Positions 33,159 through 45,413 of a stretch of 64,000 nt of DNA are shown piece by piece. A program made the position numbers and the translations under genes. How positions within the stretch are numbered: position 1 is the stretch's first letter; each line of letters begins with the position of its first letter. The stretch comes from Archegozetes longisetosus (taxonomy: Eukaryota > Arthropoda > Arachnida > Sarcoptiformes > Trhypochthoniidae): the NCBI GenBank assembly GCA_018873245.2, contig JAEMBT020000009.1, forward strand, positions 11,203,112 through 11,267,111, read 5' to 3'. Below the pieces are notes generated by a model, which was not told the DNA's origin, searched no databases, and saw only the letters and a program-made list of their open reading frames with translations.

Positions 33159-35008
33159 CACATTCCACGGTTCGTAACTAGGAGTGTTTGAACGCTTGTA
33201 GCTTGGTCAAAAATTGACCGATTTTAATGCGGTTTGTTTTATAATGTAGAAAAACTGAACAGAAATGTTATATCAAAATTTCACCTTGCTATCACAACAA
33301 ATAAAAAATCCAGAAATAAAAAACATAAAAGTTATTTAAAAAACGGTTTTTAACTTTTATTGTCACATACACTGTGTGTGACCCCCGAAGTCAATTTTTT
33401 GCGAAATGTAAACAAACTCTTGAGTTCTGTTAATGTGATTTGCAAATACTTTAATTTGATTGAGTTTCAAGTGATTTGCAATGCCACTGACTAAAGAGGA
33501 AAGAGAGTTAAAGTTTCGGCGTTTCATTCAAATGAAATGGTCTGGACAGAAGTCATCGGTGATAATAAGAGAATTAGGTAAGTAATTAAAATGAATTTTA
33601 TTTTTAGTCTAATTAATAAATTATTGTTTTAGACATTAATAAGAATACGTTCACTGAATGGAATCGCATTGACAAGGAGAACGAGCTCTTCCTGTCCGTC
33701 AAACGAGGCTTAACTCAAGGAGAGCTCAAGAAGACTACTCCAGAGGACGACCAGGCATTGCGAGCGATGGCTTTGGCAAACAATTGGAGTTCACTCAGCG
33801 ATTTGCGGCAATAACCAGAATTTCAAGAGAATGAGAGACTGGGAACAGTGTCTGACACAACACTAAGACTACGTCTGCGTTCATCTGGTATTAAATCTTT
33901 ATTTATTAAATATAAAAATATTAATTTTTATTTAAATATTAAGGAGTGAGACGAAGAGTGGCCGCAATCAAGCAACGACTGCGAGAGTGGCACAAAGAGG
34001 CGCGACTGCGATACGCCAACTTAATGATAGACTGGACTTTCGTGAACTGGGCTCACGTGATATTCATCGACGAATTTCACATCTCCAGCGCCAGAGGTGG
34101 TCGGCTTTGGGTATGGCGCGAAAACAACACCCGTTATGAAGAGCGCAACATTGCTGAAGTCAATGTCACGAACAGAGTGACTGTCTCTTTTGTGCTTTTG
34201 TAAGTGCTTAATAAGTTTTAGAAAATAATTGTAAATTAATTTCTATTTTAAAGCTTCAGTTTCCACGGCTTGGGAGAGCTCCACATCTTGGAGCGCACAA
34301 ACGCTCAAACGTATACAGAATTTCTTGAGGAGAAAGTTCTGCCTTATATCGATCAGCATTACGATGACGGCCACGTGTATCTGCTCCACGACAATCACCC
34401 GGTTCACACGTCTAATTTCGTGAGAGAGTGGATCAACACAAATATTGGAGCCGTTGAAGACTTTGTTATCCCACACCCGGCGTAATTATTGATTTATTTT
34501 AATTTAATTTAATTCTAATTTTTATTATCAGTCTCTCGCCAGATCTTAATCCTACTGAGAATTTCGGGTCAGTTCTCAAGGGATTAGTTCGCTCTGTCCG
34601 TCCAGTGATTGACACGCGCGAAGACCTCGTGGCTGCACTCACCGGCGCTTTCGAGCAAATGCGTGGCCCGGGATGGCGTCAATTCTTCATCGATTTAGTT
34701 GAATCGATGCCGAGGCGTTTGGCGGAAGTTACCGCTGCTAATGGTGGTCATACTCGATATTGAGTTTTAATTTCTAGTCATTATTAATTCTAATATTATT
34801 TAATATTTTCAAAAAAAATCCATTTTCAATGTAACTTTTGCTTTAAAAATTAATTACTTTTTTTGTGTCATGAGATAAAAATGGGAAATTTTGATATGAC
34901 ATTTCTGTTCAGTTTTTCTACATTTTAAAACAAACCGCATTAAAATCGGTCTATTTTTGACCAAGCTACAAGCGTTCAAACACTCCTAGTTACGAACCGT
35001 GGAATGTG
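33159..35008 (+). mobile_element. Tc1-like transposon with 124-bp TIRs
   Basis: TIRs 33,159-33,282 and 34,885-35,008 differ at three of 124 positions. TA flanks both ends (33,157-33,158 and 35,009-35,010). The 1,850-bp element is nested inside the giant element and is much richer in G+C within its coding exons than its surroundings. That and the well-matched TIRs suggest a recent arrival. Confidence 0.93.
33481..34763 (+). pseudogene. Tc1-like DDE transposase with four tiny introns, one stop
   Basis: Exons: 33,481-33,577, 33,633-33,887, 33,944-34,199, 34,254-34,481 and 34,532-34,763. The introns are 55, 56, 54 and 50 nt, all GT-AG and AT-rich, and phases agree at every junction, giving 355 codons. 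An N-terminal helix-turn-helix region is followed by the DDE core: VIFIDEFHI, LLHDNHPVH and SPDLNPTEN. A TAA at 33,812-33,814 (codon 93) interrupts exon 2; a single C-to-T change of CAA would explain it. Introns are unusual in Tc1 transposases, which are normally one exon. Confidence 0.85.
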
Positions 35009-35194
35009 TATATTACCAGCTAATTTATTCTCTTGAACTAGGCAGCTTTCAAAGTCAAACCACATTTAGCTTACTGGCTGTGAAAATTCAATACTGAAAA
35101 GTTTAAGTTAGGATTGTTATATAATCATGATATTATAAGACAATGTGCGATAAAACATATTAATGGAGACTTAGTGTTTGACGATTTTAAATAT

Positions 35195-35238
35195 TTATAA
35201 ATAAATGATTCACTTAGTAGTGAATCATTTATTTATAA
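35195..35238. repeat. perfect 20-bp hairpin
   Basis: Arms 35,195-35,214 and 35,219-35,238 are exact reverse complements around a TAGT loop. AT-rich and non-coding. Confidence 0.7.
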
Positions 35239-35654
35239 TCTTATAGATTTAAATAATGTCTATTAGTAGAGTTTAGAAATTTTGATTTCCTTTGTTATTA
35301 ATATCTTATAATGATTTGTGGTGTAGTTTCCAAATAAAATTATAGTATCCATAGTCTAATAGTTTCAAAATTAAACTACTTTTGAATTTAAAGAGTATAA
35401 GTAATTATTAAATTCAATGAATCATCAACCAATGATTTTAATTAAAATAAATATCGTTCTTCTAAGTTAGTGCATAGAAACATTTTATATTTGTGGGAAA
35501 TATATACATTGAAAAATAAACAGCTTTTAATCTAAAATTAAATTTAATAAATTGATAAATTAGAAAACCGTAATATAAAATCATGAAAATTATTAGAAAT
35601 GATAAAATCTCATAGTAAAACTTGAAGCTATTAAAACACGTTAAAAATATTAAA

Positions 35655-35760
35655 CGCAGTGTCTCTTTTGACTCTATTTGGAGTCAAAAGAGCTACATAC
35701 AGCTCTTTTGACTCCAAATAGAGTCAAAAGAGCTATATACAGCTCTTTTGACTCCAAAAG
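35655..35760. repeat. left palindromic array, AGCTCTTTTGACTC units
   Basis: About two and a half 40-bp units, each a near-perfect palindrome (CTCTTTTGACTC ... GAGTCAAAAGAG) joined by ACATAC or ATATAC. A matching array is at 45,259-45,354. Just outside the arrays an AATATTAAA 9-mer occurs at 35,646-35,654 and again at 45,364-45,372. These may be the ends of an inner MULE, or dispersed repeats. Confidence 0.65.
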
Positions 35761-36474
35761 ACGAAAATCCTTTTTAAATTTTTTTAAGTTAAATTTAACG
35801 ATATTTAAACTTATTTAAAGTTGTAAATAAGTTAATTAAAGTACGATCAATAACCTATTGTTTTCAAAGTTCAAAAACCTATAAGGTAGCTTTAAAATCT
35901 TTTCGTAAATACTTAATCTTCACTAAAATTTTAATCTTCTACTGATAAAGCATTAGATTAAGGATCTATTTTTAAGGTTTTTGAACTTCAGGAAAAGAGT
36001 TAAGCTTTTATTTGCAAACTTTTAAATAAGTGGAAACTTCCATTATTTTCTAAACATATAAATACTATTCAATTTTCTTCAGTTATTTATTTGAATTTCA
36101 AATTTTAAAAGTTTGATATTCGTTAACATCATTGAATTTTAAGGCTTTCCTTTATTTTATGTGATTTTCAAATAATTTGGTTTGTGGTAACTTTTTTTGA
36201 TTTTTTTGAACATTTGAATGAAGGATTCATTCTTTCGAAAACTTATTTGAATAGTTTTCAGACAAAAGAGCAACATTTGAAAAGTATGTAATTAATAATT
36301 TTTTATATTTTACTTCAATTTAATTCTTTTGATCTCCACTTCAACTTTTTTAATCATTTATCAATAAATCTTTAGATTTTTTAATGAAACTTTGAAAATA
36401 ATTATTTAACTGATATCTCGATCGAAAACTTTTGCTTACTTTTATATTACTTTTGTATTATATCTTCAACTATT

Positions 36475-37035
36475 ATTGAGAGTAGTATTTACTGTAATTT
36501 TTTGATGTCTTAAATCATAGGTAATTATTAATGATTTTAAGGTTTTGATCTCAAAGTCTGAAATGCAATTTTTGAAATTAGTAATCCAAATTTAGGAATT
36601 GCTTCTAAAGTTCTAGGTTTACTCTAATTAAAGCTCATTTCGATTAATAGAAGTTTTTATTTAGTCACCAAAATCTTTCTAGTTCTATTAATATTCAAAT
36701 AATTATAAACTATATTTAGAATAATTTATTATAAAATGTTAAATCCTATCAAAATTTTGAATGAATTCTATAATTATTCTAAAAATAGTTTATAATTATT
36801 TGAATATTAATAGAACTAGAAAGGTTTTGGTGACTACATAAAACTTCTATTAATCGAAATAAGCTTTAATTACACTTAAACTCAAAACTTTAGAGGCAAT
36901 TTCTAAATTTTGGTATTTAATTTCAAAGATTGCGTTTCAGACTTTATGAGATCAAAAACTTCAAATCTGTAATAATTACCTATGATATAAGACATCTTAT
37001 TAGAAAAAGAAACAGTCTACAGTAAAACCACTTCC
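36475..37035. repeat. long foldback repeat
   Basis: Arms of about 250 bp, 36,480-36,730 and 36,775-37,030, are inverted copies at roughly 85-90% identity. Examples are ATTAATAGAACTAGAAAG at about 36,806 and its complement near 36,680. The short loop is AT-rich. There is no coding capacity; it probably is a foldback MITE upstream of the MULE gene. Confidence 0.75.
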
Positions 37036-37883
37036 GAGTATGTAATAGTTTTTGTGATATGAAATAAAGGGCTTGTTAAGATCATAAGTTTTGTGTTAAA
37101 CTTTGTTCTAGCTTATAATTGTCAGTCAACTTTCCCCAATTTCTTAGCGATTAATTATTAACTATTAGCGATTAATAATAACTATTTTATTAAACCATTT
37201 GTAGCCAAATAAATTATAAATTGGTACAACTATAAATATGTGGTGAAAATTTTTCACTTGAAATTGAGTAATTTAAATATATTTTCAAACTCTACTCTAA
37301 CAAAGTGAGTAAGTAAAGGTTTAATAAAGCAATTTACGTTAATATAATCAAACTCGAGACAGAAGTTTCAGATTAATAAAGTGAAATAAATCGAGAAAAA
37401 ATAAAGTTGAATTAATGAATGAACTGACAAATGTGATAATAAATTTGCTAAATATAATCGATAATCAAAATTAATTCTTACAAAGTCTGTAGCACTTATT
37501 AGTTATATAAGTAATACTTAATGTATTTTAGATTTTATAAATTAAAACAATGTTTATTATAAGGAAAATTCCTAGATAAAAACATTTACAATATGATGTG
37601 AATGTTACTCAGCCTAATATTCCTCCATTACATTATTTTGAAAACTTATAATTCCTTTGCATTAAAATTCTAATATTCTCTCAAAATTATTTAATTTAAT
37701 GTTCATCGCATTAATATTCGTGTTATAGAATAATTTTTAAAAATGAAATTTCGTTCTGTTTAAAACCTCAATCAATACCAAGTGTAATACATTTAATAAT
37801 TGATTGAAAATTTGATAATTTCTAATTAATAATTTCCATTTATAAACCGAACTTTTAATAGGATAAATTCATAGATTTAAATC

Positions 37884-40800
37884 ATGAAAGTCGGCGATTC
37901 ATTTTCATCGTGGCAGGAATTTGAGGATAAGCTCAAAGAATACAGAGTTTCAACTTTTCAACCATTTTTCAACTTGAGACACGTTAAAACTATTGAATAT
38001 ATTGTAAAGTCTGGATCTTTGATAGGAGCGTGTATGAAATCAAATTTTAAAATATAAGCACTTTATTTAACATAACCACAATAATAAAATTACATAAGAT
38101 TTCACAGGATTTTAACACTGGAAGAAAGAGCGAAAAATTTAAGAAAAACACGACATTTCATAGGAACAATAGGCGGGTTAAATTAGAAAATGTTTTACAA
38201 TGATAGGCTAAACCTTTTAAGGTCAATAGCACATTTAGCTAGGATTGGGAGATTGTTTAACTAGGACATACTTAGGTAGGTTTTCAGAGTTGAAATATGC
38301 TTACTCTCAGCTGTCTTCATAATTTGTACAGTTGAGACAAGCATGTGAAGATTTCTTTTGTACAAATAAAAAGTAATCTTGAAATCAGTAATAAATGTTG
38401 ACATATACGGTGAGTTATGAAAATTAGAGTTTAAAAATATAGGTTATTACAGAAGTATTTTGGTATAGGTCTAATTTAAGAACTAAGACGTTATTACAAT
38501 ATTAACGAGTCCACACCAAATAGGAAAAAATTGAAAGATGAGCTCAAATATTTTTCTGTTGATATCTGTTGCATTCATTCGGGGACATATGATTCAAAAG
38601 CAAATAAAGTAAGTTTTTGAAGAAATTAGATATTCTAACTACTATTCTCGTATCATCATTAAAATTAAATTACTGTAGCGCTAATTTTTGGTGGTACTTC
38701 ATTACTTAGTCTAAGTAAAAGTCAAAGAAAGAGCAAAATATGTTAAAAAGCTAAAAATTAGCAAATTTGCAATAAATATTTCAACGTTGTCAAAGAAAAA
38801 TTTGTAAGATTTTCAAGCGCGTTATATGAATTAGGAGATAGAATAGATTTAAAGATTTCGGAATGTACTTAGACATTAGTTTTATTTAGCAATCAGAAAT
38901 GGTTTACCCCAATCATTGAATCAATATTAATGAATATGCATAAAAGCAAAGCTTCAGTTCTCTTAACAAGAAATTTCTCAATGAATATAATTTCAAATAA
39001 GCGTCGAGTTTTGTTTATGTTTGCCATTAAGGAATTAATTTAATATATAAGTTAAAATAATTTATCAATCGATAAAATACATAAAATACATAAAATTTTT
39101 ACAATAATTCATCGCTATTTTTCTCAGCGTTACAAAACCCACACTCAAAAGACAGGTTGCCCTGCTCAAATCAAATTGAAAACTATTAGATCAATTCAAA
39201 TGTTTATGATCACTGAAATCAATATTGAACATAATCACCCATTGTCAAAAGAAGATTTCTATAATTATCCACCAAATCGAGCAATTCGCATATCTGATTC
39301 ACAAACAAAGAGCGAGTTGCAAAATCTCATTAAAGCAAAAGCCAACCCTAGATTGATTTTGAACTTTTTGCTCGAAAAAACTGGAAGTGTTGAAGATATA
39401 AAAGCAGTTCATAATTTCAAAAGAGATATGAAGCTGAAAGGTTTGGCTTACAAATGAGTTTTGAATATTATACTATCATTTCAAATGCCAAAAATATCAG
39501 ACAAACTTTTATGCATGACTGAACTTTATTAGAACTTAATTTTCATTAAACCTATTATGCAATTTCAATAGTATTTAACGAAACTATTAGCTTTAAAATT
39601 GTTTCCATTTACATTTATTGGTTATAATGAGTCAACTTGATAAAAACAAAATAGTGGTTGAACTTTCGAATAAACTCCATTCAATTAAAAAAATATTAAT
39701 TTGAGATTATCGAAATAACACATTAATGCATAATAAGTATGATGACTATCAAGTTTTGTTGAGGAATTTTTCAACGGATTACAAGTTTTTTTTTAAATAT
39801 ATTTAAAAATTGAACTAAAATCGTATTCTGTATGTATAGTAATTTAAGTTTAGCTCAATTATATCTATATAAATGAGCTCCTATTAGATATAGTTTAGCA
39901 AATAGCATGGCTCAAAATCTTTTGATTCTCAATGAGTTATAATTTGTAAAGCATGTCAAAAATTCGGTGTTACTATATATATATTTATAAAATTAAGGTC
40001 TTTTTGCACTATTTGAACTGATAGAGCTTTTGATTTGCCTTAACGATAGTTTTCTTAATGATTTAGACCCTAAACTTATGAATGATGCTCAAGACTTGGT
40101 TAGTACTATGTTACGAGATGAGGAATCTTCAAAGATCTGCTCTTTAGATTATCAAGCGAATGAGGAAGAAGTATTAGAATATTGCTTTTGGCAGACCCAG
40201 TCTATGAGAAACACTTTTAATACATATTCAAATATTATATGTGTTGATGCTACTTTTAACCTTAACCGATCTGGATACGCATTATTCATCATTATAACAA
40301 TAGACGCAAACGAGGAGACTAGAATTGTGGCTTTTGGATTAGTTACAAGTGATAAAAGAACTGATATTCTGAATTCATTTTTCAATTGGTTCAAACTTAA
40401 CAATCCTAATTTCGTCAATATTAAGACAATTATGACAGATAAAAACGATAGTCAAATAAGTGTTTTAAAGTCTCAATTTCCTAACGCTGATATTGCATTG
40501 TGTCTATACCACGTATTCAAAACTATGAAGCTAGAAACCAATAAAAAACTTCCATCCAGCACTCTACAAAAAATAAGAGGTAAAACAAAGTTTTAAAAAT
40601 ATTCTAGTTCTGATATTGAATTGAGATAATGAATGAAATTTTGATATATAATAATGTGAAACTATTTCAGCTCTAACCTCGTAATAACCTAGTTAGTTAC
40701 AATGAAATGAATTTCACTTTTAGAGACCCACTTTGGAAAACAGTTAGAGAACGAGTTTTAACAATTTTATATTTAGTTTCCTTCGCATATGTTTAAGCTT

Positions 40801-43800
40801 ATTATTGTGATGAATTAAAATTTTTAAATCATCTAAATATATTAAAGATTGAAAATAGGAAAATATCGATGATAGTTTGTTATTGTAAGCTAAAATTTGC
40901 ATTTCATTTAACATTTATTTAGTTTTCGTTCAGAAGAGAATAACCTCGGACTATCCACTCATTATCATTAGGCGATTTATTTTATTGAAAATCTTAAATG
41001 AATAAAATTTCAACATTGGCAAAATTTTATGCCAATAGCCTTTTAACTTAAACAATCTAACTTTTCCATAATGTTTTAGAATTTTAAAATTTATTTCGAG
41101 TATTAATTATTGCTATAAAAATCAATGTTAGGTTCAATCTTCCATCGATCGACAATTTTTAAAAATTAGTCTGTCAAATCTTGCGAAAGTTTCCATAAAA
41201 TTCAAATTTTTAGGAAAAAAATTATTTTATCTCATTAAAATTTATTTTTCAACTTTAGTTTATGGTATTAGTTAAAACTCGTATAAAACTTTATAGTTTC
41301 TTAAATTTACTAAGACATAATAACTTTAGAGTTATAGGTCAGCATAGAATTCTGAGAATTTTAAGATTTGCTTCATTTAATCTTTGTAAATCAAATTGAT
41401 AAGTAGTCATTTTTGAGTAGAAGATTAAGACGATTCTCACTTAGTTTATCTTTACTAATTAAGAAATTATCTCATTCTCTACCCAAAAAATGACACGAAA
41501 ATGAATAATTTGAAGTATATCATTGATCTAAAGATACCCTCAGATTCAAATTTTTTCATATTTTATATATCATTTTCGAAATGAATCGATTTAAAATAAA
41601 AATTTTATTCCAAAAATAGAAATTCTCGTTCAAATGACTTACACTGATCAAGTTGAGAGATTCAACGAATTATACGATAAACTGAAGAATGATTTTGCGC
41701 GAAATACATTCTTCCTGACGTATTTCACTAATAATTGGTTTAATTGTAACGAACTGTGGGCGCAATGCTATCGCGCAAAGCAATTTAATTTAGGTGAAAC
41801 AACTAATAACAGACTTGAATCATTAAACAATCATTTGAAAGAATTAGGAAGCTATACTGACACTTTATTAGAATGTTATAACTCAACTATGCGATCATAT
41901 TCACATTTTGAACAGCAAAATTCTCTTAAAAGACATAAAGAGAAATTTAAAATTCCACTTTTCACTAGAAGTGATATTCCAGATGTAATTGTCTTCGAAC
42001 CATTGATAAATCAATGTGTGACCCAGAATATAGCTGATTACATCGTTAATCAAATGAATATGTCATTCAATTTAAACATAAGTTTTGAAAAGTTGAATGA
42101 TGACACATTCAATACAAAGTGAAGGCCACAGAAGGGTTGAAACTTCAATAAGTTCTTGCAAATGCTACAGATTTCTTAATAAATGCCTCCCATGCTTCTA
42201 TATATTCGCTCTGAGAAACCATTTGAATATTGCACTCTTTGATAAAACATTAATAGCAGATCAATATAATAAAAATATATATTTTCAAAGTTCTGTTTCA
42301 TCACCGATTTCCAAACTAAAGTTAAGTAGTCCTATTCGCCAATATTCTCCTCTGTCCAGTAAAAAATTTTGCGAAGCAAAAATCGAGACGGACAGATTGG
42401 CTAATGTGATTTCTAAATCTGGTCAAAATAGATATCTTTCACAACTAAAAGTAGTACAAAATTTAACTGAAGCTTTTGCTGAAAAGAAAGATGTTATTAT
42501 AATAGATAATGAAGAAATTCAAGCTCACAGTGATATAGATGAAACTATTGCAGAAGCCACAATTCCATCTGAATCAGAAAGTTATGCAACTCAAATAGAC
42601 CAGCCCAATGTTTCTGATCCTCCCAACATTAGACCTCAGCATAGAGAGAAGTTTGCAGGAAGACCATCGACACAAACAGCCATAGGGATTCCTCGAAGTA
42701 GACCAAAGCCTTCATTGAGAATTCGTAAAAACAAACACCTAAGTGTAACACCTATTAGCAAAAGTCCAGCAAAAATATCAAAAGCTATAATTGAAATTAA
42801 AAATGTACTGTTTATTACTATAAAGAATAATTCATTTCTACCAGTTTAATAGGTGAATGATATTCACGATTCATTCTTTTTTAGGAACTAAATGATTTGG
42901 ATTATGAATCACAAATTTATAGTGATGATGACGAGATAATAGGTCTTCATTGTAGTACAACTGCTTCGTCATTTGAATGGGTTGATGTTCCAAAATTTCC
43001 CATACCTCTTACAATGCATGATCGGGACCTAATAAATGATAAAAATGGTTGGATTCATCATGGGATAATCAATGGAATTCAGTATAAACTAAAAGCTGAA
43101 TTCCCACATATACACGGATTACAGGTAAATCTATTGATTTACAATATTCACCTTAATAAGGAACCAATACTAACTTATTTAATCATATCTTTATTCATAG
43201 GATACATTATTGTGTGGCATGTATTCTCTAAACAAGGAATTCCCTAAAATTCCAATATTCCGAGCACTTCCTCAAAAAGGGTTTTTCGTGCAAATCCTCA
43301 ATTTAGAGACGCGTAAACATTGGGTTTGTATTTCTGGATATTGTGAACCGAAGCAAACGATTTCGATTGATGTCTGGGATTCGCTAAACAGTAACATTGC
43401 TGATAATGACCACATTTCCCAAGTCTCGAGTTTGTTCAAATGTCACGATTTGGAATATTTTGAATTTGTTTTTCACAGAATTACAGACCAATTAGATGGA
43501 GCCTCTTGTGGAGTCCATGCTATAGCAAACGCTATTGTTCTATGCAACGATGGGTACCCTGACTGTCGTGTCTACTTGAGAAAAGAAATGCGTGATCATT
43601 TGATTTCAATCATTGAAAACGGAGATCATGTCGAGTTATTCAATAGCGAGACATTCGAACTACGATCACGAACTACTTCTAAGAAAGTAAAGCCTGTTTT
43701 CTGTTATCGTCGAAAACCAGATGATGATACAGAAATGGTTCAATGTAATCGTTGCTTCGAATGGTTTCATTCGCGATGTTTGGCAACCCCTATTGACAGA

Positions 43801-43863
43801 TATTCATTATGGTATTGCAATTATTGTGGAGCCCGCGTTCAAAAAAGACTATCAAATTTCTGA
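37884..43863 (+). CDS. MULE transposase fused to Ulp1 protease and PHD finger
   Basis: A multi-exon gene. Exon 1 starts at the ATG at 37,884 (MKVGDSFSSWQEFED). Exons 38,481-38,608 and 39,128 to about 39,457 carry a FAR1-like zinc module (CC ... GCPA ... EHNHP). Exon 40,050-40,579 is the MULE core (ICVDATFNLN, then MTDKNDSQ and CLYHVFK). Exon 41,620 onward continues it, with a SWIM finger (CKCYRF ... LPCFYIFALR, where the usual His is Tyr). A one-base shift lies at 42,097-42,122. Intron 42,805-42,884 precedes exon 42,885-43,124, and 43,201-43,863 carries Ulp1 (HWVCI, DVWDSL, QLDGASCGVH) and a PHD finger (MVQCNRCFEWFHSRC ... WYCNYC) whose second Cys is Arg. Phases agree at the last three introns. 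The fusion is known in MULEs of plants and some animals. Confidence 0.8.
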
Positions 43864-44341
43864 AATTTCCTTAGATTTATTTAAACACATTTTGAATTTT
43901 TAGTTATTATATTAATAGTTTTTATTCATGCCAAAATTTAGTTCAGGCATAAGCTTGTAAATTAGAAACATTCACAAAAAGATTTCATCTCAATTATTTT
44001 GTACTTTCAATTTTGTGTTTAATTTCTAAAATATTCAAATGTGTAAAGTATAGTATTTAATAAAAGTATCATTTTCAAAACACGTGTATTTATGATTTCA
44101 TAATTGAATAAAATACATGAATACAAGCAATAGATTAATAAGAAATTTTTTCAGATTATATATCTACAGTCTTTATACACCTAAAAACTATGATTTTACT
44201 CATACTATTTCAATTCGGGCTTTAAAATTCTGAATTTATAGCCTAAAGAATCACCGTATCAGTATCTAAAACTTGATATCTAAAATTGCTAAAGATTCTT
44301 GAAAATATTTTCTACATTTATTTCATTTTTTCATAGTGTTT

Positions 44342-45281
44342 CTTTTGACTCCATAATTATAAAATGATAGAAAATACTCTAATTGTAAACAGAAAACATT
44401 TTAATGAAAGAAAATATAAAATAAGAAATTAATATAATTAAGAATCTTTTGAAAATTGAAATATCAAAATTAAAATATAACGTAATATATAAGTTTTCTA
44501 GATCATAAATTAAAAATTTTAAAGCTTGAACTGAAATAAAATTAGTAAAATTATAGTCTTAAGTAACAGAATAAAATAAAAGAAATCTTAAAAACAATTC
44601 GGGTGAAAGGGTGTATTTGAGTCTATAGGGCTCCCTGAAGCTCCACCCATAAGCGATACTTCGTTGGATGCAGTACATCGAGCTAAACATTTTGATACTA
44701 TAGTTGACCACCACCGACCCGAACCTGGCCACTCATGGCTAACTCTGGCCAGCACCCGAAAAGAGTGGCCAATCTTCACCATATTTGAATTGTAGACCCT
44801 TCTTATCATTCCGAGTCCAAAAATACTTCACTTAACCGCCTCACAGCAGAATCTGGTTAATACAGGTAGGGGCTGGTAGCCGTGTCCCCTAGCTCTCCAT
44901 GGAAGATGGCGTACTTACAAAATTTGAACTCTAAACAGTGAGCAGAGTTCATAATTTACTTTCGGTGAAAATTGCTCACTCCCGTTGGGTGCTGGCCAGA
45001 GTTGGCCATGAGTGGCCAGGTTCGGGTCTGTGATGGTCAAGTAAAGTATCAAAATGTTTAGCTCGATGTTCGAGTTCTATTTCAGTTCGAGCTTTATGAT
45101 TTTAAGTTTATTACTTAGAAAAATATCTATTGCGTCAGAATTTAAATTTTAATATTTCCATTTTCAAAAGATTCTTAATTATATTAATTTCTTATTTCAT
45201 ATTTTTCATTAAGAATATTTTCTTGTTTACAATTTGAGCATTTTCTATTATTTTATAATTATGGAGTCAAAAGAGCCATAT
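44342..45281. repeat. large inverted repeat around a second foldback
   Basis: 44,342 to about 44,560 and about 45,080-45,281 are inverted copies at roughly 88% identity (for example TTTTGACTCCATAATTATAA near 44,345 and its complement near 45,255). The outer tip overlaps the right palindromic array. The loop holds the foldback element at 44,600-45,080. Confidence 0.7.
44600..45080. repeat. second copy of the GC-richer foldback family
   Basis: Inverted halves: GGATGCAGTACATCGAGC, then AACATTTTGATACTA, CCGAACCTGGCCACTCATGG and CTGGCCAGCACCCGA near 44,660-44,760 pair with the complement at about 44,985-45,070. It is related to the element at 2955-3410 (shared TCGAGCTRAACATTTTGATA). Confidence 0.7.
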
Positions 45282-45354
45282 ACAGCTCTTTTGACTCTAT
45301 TTGGAGTCAAAAGAGCCACATACAGCTCTTTTGACTCTAAATAGAGTCAAAAGA
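45259..45354. repeat. right palindromic array
   Basis: About two and a half units of the same 40-bp palindromic repeat as at 35,655-35,760. Because the units are palindromic, the two arrays can be read as either direct or inverted copies. The joining ACATAC/ATATAC spacers favour direct orientation. Confidence 0.65.
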
Positions 45355-45413
45355 GAACTGGCCAATATTAAATACTATAATAAACATTGGATTAAGAAAT
45401 TTTGAATACTCAA

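Noticed and set aside
35195-35238. A transcription terminator
   Set aside because: The perfect hairpin has no adjacent gene end, and hairpin terminators are not expected in this kind of genome.
35655-35760. CRISPR-like repeat array
   Set aside because: The units are palindromes with 6-bp spacers in an animal genome; this is a transposon-associated repeat.
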